A stretch of 64,000 nt of DNA from Deltaproteobacteria bacterium. GTDB taxonomy: Bacteria > Myxococcota_A > UBA9160 > PR03. The stretch covers positions 186,001 through 250,000 of the forward strand of contig JAPSFT010000005.1 in assembly GCA_035063765.1 (NCBI GenBank), read 5' to 3'. The position numbers were made by a program, and so were the translations under genes. Of the stretch, positions 55,678 to 64,000 are shown piece after piece (positions within the stretch are counted from its first letter, which is position 1; every line of letters starts with the position of its first letter). The notes under the pieces are model-generated. The model was not told the DNA's origin. It did not search any database and saw only the letters and a program-made list of their open reading frames with translations.

Positions 55678-55899
55678 GCGCGACCCTCCCGATCCTTCTC
55701 GCTTTCTAGCACGAACCCGCCCGCGCCCGGGGAGCGCCCGCCGTCGACGCCTCGGAGAGGCTGCGCATGGCCCTGCCTCCAGCCGGGCCGGCCGCATCCC
55801 AAGGCGGGGGGGCCCGGCGGGCGGGAGCCTGCCGAAGCCGGGGCCACCGGATCCTGATCGAGTTCTGAGGGAGCCCGCTCGCGGCGGGGGAGGCCGGGC

Positions 55900-56934
55900 C
55901 TACTCGAAGCTCACCTGGCGCAGGAGCTCGAGGTCGTCGAGGGCCTTGCCGGCGCCGAAGCAGACGGCCGTGAAGGGGTCGTCCCCCCGGATGATCGGCA
56001 GGCCGGTGCGCTCGCGCAGGACCACGTCGAGGTCGCGCAGCAGCGAGGCGCCGCCCACCAGCACGATGCCGCGGTCGACGATGTCGGCGGCCAGCTCGGG
56101 CGGCGTCTTCTCGAGCGTGATGTGCACGCTCTCGACGATCGACGAGATCGGCTCGACCAGCGCCTCGTGGATCTCGTCGCTGGTCGCCATCACGGTCTTC
56201 GGGATGCCGGCCACCAGGTCGCGGCCCTTGATCTCCATGGTCTGCGACTTGCCGTGCGGGGAGGCGGTCCCGATCTGCACCTTCACGTCCTCGGCCGTGC
56301 GCTCACCGATCAGCACGTTGTACTTGCGGCGTACGTACTGGACGATCGCCTCGTCCATCTTGTCGCCCCCGCAGCGGATCGACGACGAGGTCACGATGCC
56401 CGACAGCGAGATCACGGCAACGTCCGTCGTGCCGCCGCCGACGTCGACGACCATGTTGCCGGTCGGGGCCGTCACGTCGAGGCCGGCGCCGATGGCTGCC
56501 GCCATCGGCTCCTCCATCAAGAAGACCTCACGGGCGCCGGCCGAGAGCGCCGACTCGCGCACCGCGCGCTTCTCGACGCTGGTGATCGCCGGCGGTACGC
56601 AGATCACGATCCGCGGCCGCACGAGCTTGCTGCGGTTGTGCGCCTTGTGGATGAAGTAGCGGAGCATCGCCTCGGTGACCTCGAAGTCCGCGATGACACC
56701 GTCCTGGATCGGGCGAACCGCGCGGATCGAGCCGGGCGTGCGGCCGAGCATCGCCTTGGCCTCGCTGCCGACCGCGAGGACCCGCTCGCCGTGTCCCTTC
56801 GGGTCGCTGGCCACGGCCACCACGCTCGGCTCCGAGCACACCATCCCCTTGTGACGGGCGTAGACCAGCGTGTTGGCCGTTCCGAGGTCGATCGCGAGGT
56901 CGTTCGAGAAGGTGCCCGCCAGGATCTTGAACAT
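55900..56934 (-). CDS. mreB: Rod shape-determining protein MreB
   Basis: MreB is the bacterial actin that guides cell-wall synthesis along the cell's length. The 344-residue sequence shows SNDLAIDLGTANTLVY (phosphate 1), VICVPPAITSVEKRAVRES, MVVDVGGGTTDVAVISLSG (phosphate 2), CGGDKMDEAI, and IVLVGGASLLRDLDVVL (adenosine). All actin-fold motifs are intact. The ATG at 56934 fits the family. It is alone; mreC and mreD, which often follow, are absent here. Confidence 0.97.
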   Translation of the reverse strand: MFKILAGTFSNDLAIDLGTANTLVYARHKGMVCSEPSVVAVASDPKGHGERVLAVGSEAKAMLGRTPGSIRAVRPIQDGVIADFEVTEAMLRYFIHKAHNRSKLVRPRIVICVPPAITSVEKRAVRESALSAGAREVFLMEEPMAAAIGAGLDVTAPTGNMVVDVGGGTTDVAVISLSGIVTSSSIRCGGDKMDEAIVQYVRRKYNVLIGERTAEDVKVQIGTASPHGKSQTMEIKGRDLVAGIPKTVMATSDEIHEALVEPISSIVESVHITLEKTPPELAADIVDRGIVLVGGASLLRDLDVVLRERTGLPIIRGDDPFTAVCFGAGKALDDLELLRQVSFE

Positions 56935-57047
56935 GCGTCCGGTCTCCACCCCAGCGCGCCGGCCGACGGCGCGGGATCCCCATCCTCTTCGGCGACGGGC
57001 CGGGGAAGGTTGAGGTGCGCGCTCGCGGCCCGCCGGCGCCGACCTGC

Positions 57048-57458
57048 CTACTCGGTGCCGCTCGCGGCACCGGCGGCCGGTACCGGTGCCGCGGCGGGGG
57101 CCGGCGCCGGCGTCGTGACCGGCGCGGTCGGGGCCTGTTCGGCCAGGCGGCGCAGCGCCGCGACCCGGGCCTCCACCTCCGCGGCGGCGCCGCGCAGGGC
57201 TTCGAGATGATGCTGGCGGGCCGTGATCTCCGCGCGGGCGGCCTCCAGGGCCGCGGAGAGCGCGTGAACCTGCGCCTCCAGGCCGGCGGCACGGCGGGAC
57301 GCGGCTCCCCAGCCCGCGGCCGCCACGAACGCGGCCAGCAGGGCCAGGGGCAGGAGCCATCTCCAGCGCGCCGGAGCCGGGGCCGCGCCGGGCGACGGCG
57401 GCGACCCTTCGTCGGGCCGGACGAGCCGGGGCCGCGACGGCGGAGTCGAGGCGGGCAT
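57048..57458 (-). CDS. Membrane-anchored coiled-coil protein
   Basis: This 136-residue protein has a Pro/Ser/Arg-rich N-terminus, one membrane helix (RWRWLLPLALLAAFVAAAGWG), a coiled coil of about 55 residues (LEAQVHALSAALEAARAEI, LEALRGAAAEVEARVAALRRLAEQ) and an Ala/Pro tail. I do not recognise a family. The ATG at 57458 gives this layout; a longer frame to 57746 is an artefact. It is 113 bases upstream of mreB. Confidence 0.62.
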   Translation of the reverse strand: MPASTPPSRPRLVRPDEGSPPSPGAAPAPARWRWLLPLALLAAFVAAAGWGAASRRAAGLEAQVHALSAALEAARAEITARQHHLEALRGAAAEVEARVAALRRLAEQAPTAPVTTPAPAPAAAPVPAAGAASGTE

Positions 57459-57571
57459 GGCAGCGAGCCTAGCGGATGGCGGCCGGCTGCCAGGCCCGGC
57501 GCGCTCCCGGCGGCCGGCGGCCAGCGGCTGGGGCACGCTCCAGCCGGGGCGGGCCGTGAAGGAGGAACCCG

Positions 57572-58582
57572 GTGCAGCTCGGCATGATCGGTCTCGGGCG
57601 GATGGGCGCGAACATGGTCCGGCGGCTGCTCCGGGCGGGGCACCAGTGCGTGGTCCACGATCTCGATCCGGCGGCGGTGGCCGCGCTCGGCCGGGAGGGC
57701 GCGATCGGCGCGGACTCGCTCGCGGCCCTCGCGGCACGCCTGACACCGCCGCGGGCCGTCTGGCTCATGGTGCCGGCCGGCGTGGTCGACCGGAGCCTCG
57801 ACGCGCTGGCGCCCCACCTCGGCGCCGGCGACGCGGTCGTGGACGGCGGCAACTCGCGCTGGACCGACGACCTGCGGCGGGCCGCCGCGCTCGCCGCCCG
57901 CGGCGTCCACTACCTCGACGTCGGCACGAGCGGCGGCGTCTGGGGGCTCGAGCGCGGCTACTGCCTGATGGTGGGAGGAGACGACACCGCGGTGCAGCGC
58001 CTCGCGCCGGTGTTCCGCGCGCTCGCGCCCGGGGTCGCGGCGGCCCCGCGCACGGCCGGGCGCGCCGGGCCGCCGGTGCCGGCCGAGGAAGGCTGGCTCC
58101 ACTGCGGCCCCGCCGGTGCCGGCCACTTCGTGAAGATGGTCCACAACGGGATCGAGTACGGGCTGATGGCGGCGTATGCCGAAGGCTTCAACGTCCTGCG
58201 CCACGCCGGCGTCGGCCGCGACGACCGCCCGCACGACGCCGAGACCACGCCGCTCGCCCACCCCGAGCACTATCGCTACGACCTCGACCTCGCGGCGATC
58301 GCCGAGCTGTGGCGGCGCGGCAGCGTCGTCGGATCCTGGCTGCTCGACCTCGCCGCGAAGGCGCTCCACGAGCAGCCGGGGCTCGAGGGCTTCTCGGGGC
58401 GCGTCGCGGACTCCGGTGAGGGGCGCTGGACGATCGACGCGGCGATCGACCAGGGCACGCCGGCGCCGGTGCTCGCGGCGGCGCTGTTCCAGCGCTTCGC
58501 GTCGCGCGGCGAGGCCGCGTTCGCCGACCAGCTGCTCTCGGCGCTGCGCTTCCAGTTCGGCGGGCACGTCGAGAAGACCTGA
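57572..58582 (+). CDS. gnd: 6-phosphogluconate dehydrogenase, decarboxylating (short form)
   Basis: This 336-residue enzyme turns 6-phosphogluconate into ribulose 5-phosphate, CO2 and NAD(P)H. It has the dinucleotide fold [31 protein letters not shown], the catalytic and substrate motif [22 protein letters not shown], the Lys/His region [21 protein letters not shown] and WTIDAAID near the end. At 336 residues it belongs to the shorter YqeC/GntZ type, which often prefers NAD. The start is GTG 57572, with AAGGAGG ahead. Confidence 0.95.
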   Translation: MQLGMIGLGRMGANMVRRLLRAGHQCVVHDLDPAAVAALGREGAIGADSLAALAARLTPPRAVWLMVPAGVVDRSLDALAPHLGAGDAVVDGGNSRWTDDLRRAAALAARGVHYLDVGTSGGVWGLERGYCLMVGGDDTAVQRLAPVFRALAPGVAAAPRTAGRAGPPVPAEEGWLHCGPAGAGHFVKMVHNGIEYGLMAAYAEGFNVLRHAGVGRDDRPHDAETTPLAHPEHYRYDLDLAAIAELWRRGSVVGSWLLDLAAKALHEQPGLEGFSGRVADSGEGRWTIDAAIDQGTPAPVLAAALFQRFASRGEAAFADQLLSALRFQFGGHVEKT

Positions 58583-58615
58583 GGCGCTCGCGCCGTGGCC
58601 GGCGCGGACCGGCCG

Positions 58616-60022
58616 CTACGACTGGATGACGAGCTTCGAGAGGCTGGTCTTGCGCAGGTTGGTCTTCTGGATCGTGCGCACCAGCTCGGCCACCTTCTCG
58701 GTGTCGGTCTCGAAGGGGTTGTTGCAGATCACCCGCACGTTGAGCAGGTTGCCGAGGCGGATGTTCGACCAGTCGAGGTCGTACTGGATCGCGTTCTGCC
58801 GGGCCAGCTTGATGAACTCGCCGCGCATCTTGGCGCGCGTGTCCGGCGGCGGCTCGGTCTTGGCCTTGATCACCTCGTCGTCGCTCAGGATCCGCTCGAC
58901 GGCGCCCTTGCGCTCGAGCAGGTAGTAGAGGCCCCTGCCGATCCGGATGTCGTGGTACTGGAGGTCGAGCATGAACACGCGCGGGTCGTTCCAGCTCGTG
59001 CCCTTGCTCGCCAGATACGACTCGATCATCTGGCGCTTGATCACCCAGTCCACCTCGCGCCCGAGCTTGTCGGGGTCGCTGTCGAGGCAGTCGAGCACGT
59101 GCTGCCACTTGTGGACCGCGTCCTGGAGCTCGTCCGACACCGGATACTGCTCGAGATAGCGCCAAGCCATCTCGCAGTACTCGCGCTGGATCTCGATCGG
59201 CGAGTACTCGCGGCCGTTGTCGAGGCGCAGCTTGCGCTTGCAGGTGGTGTCGTAGGAGATGTCCTTGATCGCCTTGACAGGATTGCGGAGCGTGAAGTCC
59301 TTGTTGATGAAGTTGTCCTCGATCATCTGCAGGACCACGGCGCAGGCGCCGATCTTCACGAAGTTCGTGTACTCGCTCATGTTCGAGTCGCCCACGATCA
59401 CGTGCAGGCGCCGGTACCTCTCGCGGTCGGCGTGGGGCTCGTCACGGGTGTTGATGATCGAGCGGTCGTTGGTCGTGGTGCCCGAGATCTTCTGGTAGAT
59501 GTGCTGGGCGCGCTGGCTGATGCAGTAGTGCACGCCGTCCTGGGTCTGGAAGACCTTGCCCGCGCCGGTGTAGATCTGGCGCGTCACGAGGAACGGGATC
59601 AGCTGTTCGGCCAGGTAGTAGAAGTCCACGTCGCGGTCCACGAGGTAGTTCTCGTGGCAGCCGTAGCTGTTCCCGACGAAATCGGTGTTGTTCTTGAAGA
59701 TCGAGAGCTTCCCGGCGATCCGCTCCTCGCGGATCTTCTCCTCCGCGTAGTCCTCGAGCTCCTCGAGGATCCGCTCGCCGGCCTTGTCGTAGACGATCAG
59801 CTGGCGCGGCGAGGCGCACTCGGGGGTCGCGTACTCGGGATGGCAGCCGGTGTCCTGGTAGAAGCGGGCGCCGTTCTCGAGGAAGACGTTCAGGAAGTGC
59901 TCGGTCGTGATCAGCTTCTCGAACAGGAAGCGGATCGCCTTCTCGACCGGCAGGGTCTTCCGCCCCTCGGGCGTGAAGATGATCCCGTACTCGGTCTCGA
60001 CGCCGTAGATCCGCTTCTGCAC
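58616..60022 (-). CDS. pafA: Pup-protein ligase PafA
   Basis: PafA uses ATP to join the C-terminal Glu of Pup to lysines of target proteins. This 468-residue protein has the glutamine synthetase-like fold: RIYGVETEYGIIF, NGARFYQDTGCHPEYATPE (metal and catalytic Asp), SIFKNNTDFVGNSYGCHENYL, RSIINTRDEPHAD, RLHVIVGDSNMSEY, and HDIRIGRGLYYLLERKG. It is distinct from Dop, as it lacks the Dop-specific loop after ITVKN. It is the last gene of the cluster and lies 22 bases after prcA. Confidence 0.97.
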   Translation of the reverse strand: MQKRIYGVETEYGIIFTPEGRKTLPVEKAIRFLFEKLITTEHFLNVFLENGARFYQDTGCHPEYATPECASPRQLIVYDKAGERILEELEDYAEEKIREERIAGKLSIFKNNTDFVGNSYGCHENYLVDRDVDFYYLAEQLIPFLVTRQIYTGAGKVFQTQDGVHYCISQRAQHIYQKISGTTTNDRSIINTRDEPHADRERYRRLHVIVGDSNMSEYTNFVKIGACAVVLQMIEDNFINKDFTLRNPVKAIKDISYDTTCKRKLRLDNGREYSPIEIQREYCEMAWRYLEQYPVSDELQDAVHKWQHVLDCLDSDPDKLGREVDWVIKRQMIESYLASKGTSWNDPRVFMLDLQYHDIRIGRGLYYLLERKGAVERILSDDEVIKAKTEPPPDTRAKMRGEFIKLARQNAIQYDLDWSNIRLGNLLNVRVICNNPFETDTEKVAELVRTIQKTNLRKTSLSKLVIQS

Positions 60023-60044
60023 GACGGGCCCTCGGTTCGCGCTC

Positions 60045-60740
60045 CTAGCCGAGAATAGCTCTCAACTCTTCGGCGCCGGCGCGGCGGAACTTGCGGCCCA
60101 CGCGCTCGCGATCGAGCGTGCAGACCTCGAGGCGCTCGGGCGCGATCGGCGCCGAGCCGTTGGACGCGGCCACCAGCGCATCGCGGCCCATCCGCACCGC
60201 ATCCCCGAGGGGCAGACCGGATTTGTAACGATCGCGGAGGTAGGTCTCGAGCGCGTCGACGCCGCCGCCGATCGTCGTGTAGCCGCGATGATCGGAGATG
60301 CTCCCGTCGAAGGTCACGCGGAACATCAGGCTCTCTTCGTGGCCGGCGAGGCGCGGATCGCCGACCTCGGCCACGATCACCTCCACCTCGAGCGGCTTGA
60401 GCTCGCGCGTGAAGACGTCGCCGATCGCCTGGGAGTAGGCGTTGGCGAGCGCCTTGCCACGCACGTCCTCGCGGCTGTAGGCGTAGCCGCGCACGTCGGC
60501 GAAGCGCACGCCGATCTTCCGGAGCTGGTCGAACTCGCTGAACTTGCCGACGCCGGCGAAGGCGATCCGGTCGTAGATCTCGCCGATCTTCGACAGCCGC
60601 GACGGGTTCTCGGCGACCAGCACGATGCCCTTGTCGTACTCGAGGGCGACGATGGACTTGCCGCGAGCGATGCCCTTGCGGGCATACTCGGCCTTGTCCT
60701 GCATGAGCTGTTCGGGGGAGACGTAGAAGGGCATCGACAT
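60045..60740 (-). CDS. prcA: Proteasome subunit alpha
   Basis: PrcA forms the outer gating rings of the 20S core. This 231-residue protein has YVSPEQLMQDKAEYARKGIARGKSIVALEYDKGIVLVAEN, FAGVGKFSEFDQLRKIGVRFAD and YAYSREDVRGKALANAYSQAI. There is no N-terminal catalytic Thr, as expected for an alpha subunit. It begins 6 bases after the prcB stop. It partners with PrcB and probably with ARC, whose C-terminal GQYL fits pockets between alpha subunits. Confidence 0.97.
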   Translation of the reverse strand: MSMPFYVSPEQLMQDKAEYARKGIARGKSIVALEYDKGIVLVAENPSRLSKIGEIYDRIAFAGVGKFSEFDQLRKIGVRFADVRGYAYSREDVRGKALANAYSQAIGDVFTRELKPLEVEVIVAEVGDPRLAGHEESLMFRVTFDGSISDHRGYTTIGGGVDALETYLRDRYKSGLPLGDAVRMGRDALVAASNGSAPIAPERLEVCTLDRERVGRKFRRAGAEELRAILG

Positions 60741-60746
60741 CGCTGG

Positions 60747-61547
60747 CTAGGCTCCCGCCCGGGTGCGCGCCACCACCACCTGCTCGCGATAGACGCGCTC
60801 GATCGTCTCGCGTCCCACTTCCTCGACGCCCGTCGCCGTGCACAGGCACACCAGCGGGAAGATCCCGCGGCCGAGGTCGACGCCGCCGGTGGCGCGATCC
60901 TCGTCGGCGGCGTCGGCGAGCGCCTGGACCGCGATGCGCAGCGCCTCCTCGCGCGCGAGGCCGGGCTGCCAGGCCTTCTTCACCGACTCGCGCGCGTAGA
61001 GCCCGCCCGAGCCGGAGGCGTCGTACTCGGTCTCCTCGTAGCGCCCGCCGGTCACGTCGTACTTCCACAGGCGGCCGATCCGGCGGCGCGGGTCGTAGCC
61101 GGCGAAGAGCGGCACCACCACCAGGCCCTGCATCGCCGCCGGGAGGTTCGCGCGCACCATCTGGGAGAGCTTGTTCGCCTTGCCCTCGAGCTCGAGCGGC
61201 TCGCCCTCGATCTTCTCGTAGTGCTCGAGCTCGATGCGCAGCATGCGCGCCATCTCGATCGCGGGCCCGGCGGCGCCGGCGATCGCGATGAGCGAGTGCG
61301 AGTCGGTCGGGAAGACCTTCTGCAGGTCGCGCGCCGCGACGCGGTGCCCCTCGGTCGCGAGCCGGTCGCCCGCCACGACGACGCCGTCCGCGAAGCGGAA
61401 GGCGAGCACCGTCGTACCGTGCGGCACCGACGCGAGCGCGGCGCCGGCATCGCTGCCGGCCAGGCGCGGCGCAGGCCGCAGCTCCGGATGTTCGGTCTCG
61501 AGCAGCTCGAAGAAGCTCGAGCCCTGGTACCTGCCTCGGATGAGCAC
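60747..61547 (-). CDS. prcB: Proteasome subunit beta
   Basis: PrcB is the proteolytic subunit, made as a precursor. Residues 1-44 are the propeptide; cleavage at HG/TT exposes the catalytic Thr45. The mature part has Thr1, Asp17 (VAGDRLATEG) and Lys33 (DLQKVF) in the exact spacing of active subunits, then LIAIAGAAGPAIEMAR. Length is 266 residues. The start is GTG 61547. It lies 31 bases after pup and 6 bases before prcA. Confidence 0.98.
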   Translation of the reverse strand: MLIRGRYQGSSFFELLETEHPELRPAPRLAGSDAGAALASVPHGTTVLAFRFADGVVVAGDRLATEGHRVAARDLQKVFPTDSHSLIAIAGAAGPAIEMARMLRIELEHYEKIEGEPLELEGKANKLSQMVRANLPAAMQGLVVVPLFAGYDPRRRIGRLWKYDVTGGRYEETEYDASGSGGLYARESVKKAWQPGLAREEALRIAVQALADAADEDRATGGVDLGRGIFPLVCLCTATGVEEVGRETIERVYREQVVVARTRAGA

Positions 61548-61578
61548 CCCCCGTGCCTCCGCGGCGCGTGCGATTCCG

Positions 61579-61848
61579 TTACTGGCCGCCGCGCTGTACG
61601 TAGTTCTTGACGAACTCCTCGGCGTTCTCCTCGAGGACCTCGTCGATCTCGTCGATCAGGGCGTCCATCTCCTCCTTCAGCTCCTCGCCCTTCTTGGCGA
61701 GCTTCTGGCCGCCCTTGCCCGCGCCCTTGTCCTCGCCGCCGCCGTCACCGCCGCCCTTCTTCTGCTGCTGCTGGGACTCGGCCGCCGAGACGAAGCGCAG
61801 GCGCCGCGAATCCTCGCGCTGCGGGAGGGAGGTCTCGAGGATCTTCAT
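61579..61848 (-). CDS. pup: Prokaryotic ubiquitin-like protein Pup, unusually long
   Basis: Pup is the tag for proteasomal breakdown. The C-terminal half is typical: EEMDALIDEIDEVLEENAEE, FVKNYVQ and the final Gly-Gly-Gln, which Dop deamidates. At 89 residues it is longer than the 64-residue mycobacterial Pup, with an N-terminal part (MKILETSLPQREDSRRLRF) and a low-complexity linker with QQQQKKGGGDGGG. The stop is TAA. It lies between dop and prcB. Confidence 0.95.
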   Translation of the reverse strand: MKILETSLPQREDSRRLRFVSAAESQQQQKKGGGDGGGEDKGAGKGGQKLAKKGEELKEEMDALIDEIDEVLEENAEEFVKNYVQRGGQ

Positions 61849-61888
61849 CGCGTTCTCCAGGCCGAGGCCGCCGCCCGGGCGGCGGCGC

Positions 61889-63373
61889 TCAGCTCTTCAG
61901 ATTCTTCACGAGCTCGGCGGCGCTCGGCGACGACCGGAACAGGTCGTCCACGTGGCGCTTCGAGCCCTTCAGCGGCTCGGCCATCAACACGCGCTTGATC
62001 GGCTCGTCGCCGATGCCGAACGAGATCGAGTCCCAGTTCACGCCGAACACCTCGGCGCCGTAGCGGCGCAGGCAGCTCCCGCGGAAGTACGCCCGGGTGT
62101 CCTCCGGAGGGTGGTGCACGGCCCGCTCGATCTCCTCGTCCGTCACCACCCGCTGGATCTTGCCCTGGCGCTCGAGAAGATAGTACAGGCCCTTGTCGGG
62201 TCGCAGGTCGTGGTACTGGAGGTCCAGCATGTGGACCTGCGGCGAGCTCCAGTCGGCGCCCTTGCGGGCCATGAAGCCTTCGACCAGTGCCTTCTTCGCC
62301 ACCCAGTCGAGCTGGTCCGCCAGCTCCATCGGATCGCGGGCGAGCGCGGCCAGCACCCGCTCCCAGTACGCGAGCACCTCCTTTGCGCCGGGGTCGGTCT
62401 CGCGGCCGACCACGTAGCGCTGCGCCATCTCCAGGTACTCCCCCTGGAGCTGCACGGCGTTCATGCGGCGGCCGCTCTGGAGCTCGATCTCGCGCCGGCA
62501 CGTGACGTCGTGGGAGACCTCCTTGATGGCCTTCACCGGGTCGCGCAGCGAGAGGTCGCGGTCGACGGCGCCGTCCTCGATCATCGCGAGGACCAGCGCG
62601 GTGGCGCCGTTGCGCAGGTAGATCGAGGGCTCGGCCATGTTGGCGTCGCCCACGATCACGTGCAGGCGCCGGTACTTCTCCCGGTCCGCGTGGGGCTCGT
62701 CGCGCGTGTTGATGATCGGGCGCTTCACCATCGTGTCGAGCGCCACCTCGGTCTCGAAGAAGTCCGCGCGCTGCGAGAGCTGGTAGTCGCAGGGGTGGGC
62801 ACGGTTCTCGGAGCCGACCTTGCCCGCGCCGCTGTAGACCTGGCGCGAGACGAAGAACGGCATCAGGTGCTCGACGATCTGCTTGAAGGACGTGCGGCGG
62901 TCCATCAAGTAGTTCTCGTGCGAGCCGTAGCTGTTGCCCTTGCGGTCGCTGTTGTTCTTGTAGATCAGCATCTGGGTGCCCGGCGGCAGCACCCGGTTGG
63001 CCTCGCGGCGCGACTGCTCGACGATCCGCTCGCCTGCCTTCTCGAAGATCACGAGATCGCGGGCGTTGGTCACCTCGGGGCACGAGTATTCGGGGTGGGC
63101 GTGGTCGACGTAGTAGCGCGCCCCGTTCGCCAGCGTCTTGTTGCGGGCGATGTTCTCCTGCTGGTTCGGGGTGTACTTCTCGCCCTCGACCTGGAAGCCG
63201 CGGGCGTCGGCCAGCGGGTTCTCCTGGTCGTAGTCCCAGAGGATCTTCGCCGTCGAATCCTCTCGATACGAGTTCACGAGGAGCACGCAACTCGAGATGG
63301 GGTCGAAATCACGGTCGTTCTTGACGGTGATGCCGTACTCGATCTCGGTCCCCATCACCTTGGGAATCGCCAT
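61889..63373 (-). CDS. dop: Deamidase/depupylase Dop
   Basis: Dop converts the C-terminal Gln of Pup to Glu and can also remove Pup from targets. This 494-residue relative of PafA has KVMGTEIEYGITVKNDRDF followed by a Dop-typical insert, ARYYVDHAHPEYSCPEV with the catalytic Asp, IYKNNSDRKGNSYGSHENYLM, RPIINTRDEPHAD, LHVIVGDANMAE and LDLQYHDLRPDKGLYYLLERQG. The order arc-dop-pup-prcB-prcA-pafA is the classic one. The ATG at 63373 fits the family. Confidence 0.97.
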   Translation of the reverse strand: MAIPKVMGTEIEYGITVKNDRDFDPISSCVLLVNSYREDSTAKILWDYDQENPLADARGFQVEGEKYTPNQQENIARNKTLANGARYYVDHAHPEYSCPEVTNARDLVIFEKAGERIVEQSRREANRVLPPGTQMLIYKNNSDRKGNSYGSHENYLMDRRTSFKQIVEHLMPFFVSRQVYSGAGKVGSENRAHPCDYQLSQRADFFETEVALDTMVKRPIINTRDEPHADREKYRRLHVIVGDANMAEPSIYLRNGATALVLAMIEDGAVDRDLSLRDPVKAIKEVSHDVTCRREIELQSGRRMNAVQLQGEYLEMAQRYVVGRETDPGAKEVLAYWERVLAALARDPMELADQLDWVAKKALVEGFMARKGADWSSPQVHMLDLQYHDLRPDKGLYYLLERQGKIQRVVTDEEIERAVHHPPEDTRAYFRGSCLRRYGAEVFGVNWDSISFGIGDEPIKRVLMAEPLKGSKRHVDDLFRSSPSAAELVKNLKS

Positions 63374-63414
63374 CGTCTCCCCGGTCCCTCGAACCCGCGC
63401 CGCGTCCGCGCGGG

Positions 63415-64000
63415 CTAGAGGTACTGCCCCGATCGGATGTCCTCGACCGAGCGTCCTTCGTTGCGATTGATCCCGGTGATGAGCGTCCGGACGTTGATGA
63501 TCCGTTCTCCCTTGCGGCCGGAGATGCGCGCCCAGTCGTCCGGGTTGGTGGTGTTCGGGAGGTCCTCGTTCTCCTTGAACTCGTCGCGCACCGCGTCGAT
63601 CAGGTCGTCCAGCTTGATGCCGCGCTCGTTCTGCTCGATCAGGCGCTTCACGGCCTTCTTCTTGGCGCGGTCGACGATGTTCTGGATCATCGCGCCGCTC
63701 GCGAAGTCCTTGAAGTAGAAGATCTCGCGCTCGCCCTTCGCGTAGGTGACCTCGAGGAACTTGTTGTCCTCGGTGGTCGCGTACATGTTGTCGATCGTAT
63801 CGCGGATCAGGCCGTCGACGATCTTCGCCGCGTCGCTGCCGTAGCGCTCCTCGCTCCCGCGGTGGAAGGGCAGCTCGGCCCGCAGGTACTTGGTGAAGAT
63901 GTCGAAGGCCGCCTTGGCGTCCGGACGGTTCACCTTGACCTTGAGGTCGAGGCGCCCGGGCCGCAGCACGGCCGGGTCGATCAGGTCCTGGCGGTTGCTG
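63415..64000 (-). CDS. arc: Proteasome-associated AAA ATPase ARC/Mpa, 5' truncated
   Basis: The right edge cuts this gene; only the last 195 or so residues are visible. SNRQDLIDPAVLRPGRLD is the AAA second-region-of-homology segment with the arginine finger. The lid domain and C-terminus follow, including KDFASGAMIQNIVDRAKKKAV and DDWARISGRKGERIINVRTL. The protein ends RSGQYL, the GQYL tail that opens the proteasome core. ARC/Mpa binds Pup through its coiled coil (outside the window) and threads tagged proteins into PrcAB. It is the first gene of the cluster. Confidence 0.95.
   Translation of the reverse strand, partial: SNRQDLIDPAVLRPGRLDLKVKVNRPDAKAAFDIFTKYLRAELPFHRGSEERYGSDAAKIVDGLIRDTIDNMYATTEDNKFLEVTYAKGEREIFYFKDFASGAMIQNIVDRAKKKAVKRLIEQNERGIKLDDLIDAVRDEFKENEDLPNTTNPDDWARISGRKGERIINVRTLITGINRNEGRSVEDIRSGQYL

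Overview
The window is about 72 % GC and comes from a diderm bacterium. It encodes BamD, lipoproteins, an Mpl/LdcA muropeptide-recycling set, PEP-CTERM-like C-terminal sorting tails and PilT. The order pgpA-cinA-thpR-recA close to pilT-alaS-ispG, and ispE-tRNA(Gln)-prs-rplY-pth, resembles 'deltaproteobacterial' phyla (Myxococcota, Desulfobacterota or Binatota-like). A complete Pup-proteasome cluster and PdxST-type vitamin B6 synthesis make a well-known model species unlikely. The phylum is an inference from gene content and was not tested. Genes are packed tightly, many with 4-bp ATGA/GTGA/TTGA overlaps and GTG or TTG starts. No stretch over 300 bases lacks a gene.

Layout. 1-8315: end of a subtilisin-like protease with FG-GAP repeats, Mrp, secreted proteins of unknown role, a phosphodiesterase, a DUF2804 protein and an M28 peptidase. 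8316-15127: a muropeptide-recycling block (mpl, C26 hydrolase, serine hydrolase, LD-carboxypeptidase) directly downstream of rpsF-rplI-dnaB. 15322-21667: DAHP synthase, a lipoprotein, an amphi-Trp protein and pdxT-pdxS with a MocR-type regulator. 21742-27586: nhaA, pth, rplY, prs, tRNA-Gln, ispE, DUF1844 and a phospholipid synthase. 27669-36665: bamD, a FAD oxidoreductase, cvpA, ispG, alaS and pilT. 36898-47546: a kinase-like protein, a SelW-like protein, a PEP-CTERM protein, recA-thpR-cinA-pgpA, a HEAT-repeat protein, a 62-bp tandem repeat, a VOC protein and ruvX-mltG-SCP2. 47660-55677: an accessory stretch with a degenerate nucleotidyltransferase plus small partner, an aquaporin, and a seven-gene envelope cluster interrupted by a MITE. 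55900-58582: mreB, a coiled-coil protein and 6-phosphogluconate dehydrogenase. 58616-64000: the proteasome cluster arc-dop-pup-prcB-prcA-pafA, with arc running off the right edge.

How the genes fit together. The proteasome cluster has every part needed: Dop deamidates the C-terminal Gln of Pup, PafA ligates Pup to lysines, and ARC feeds tagged proteins to the PrcA/PrcB core. LdcA and Mpl form a recycling route in which tetrapeptides are trimmed and the tripeptide is religated to UDP-MurNAc. The least explained parts are the 47660-48405 gene pair, the 49336-55677 envelope cluster, the 44315-44537 repeat and the MITE at 50676.
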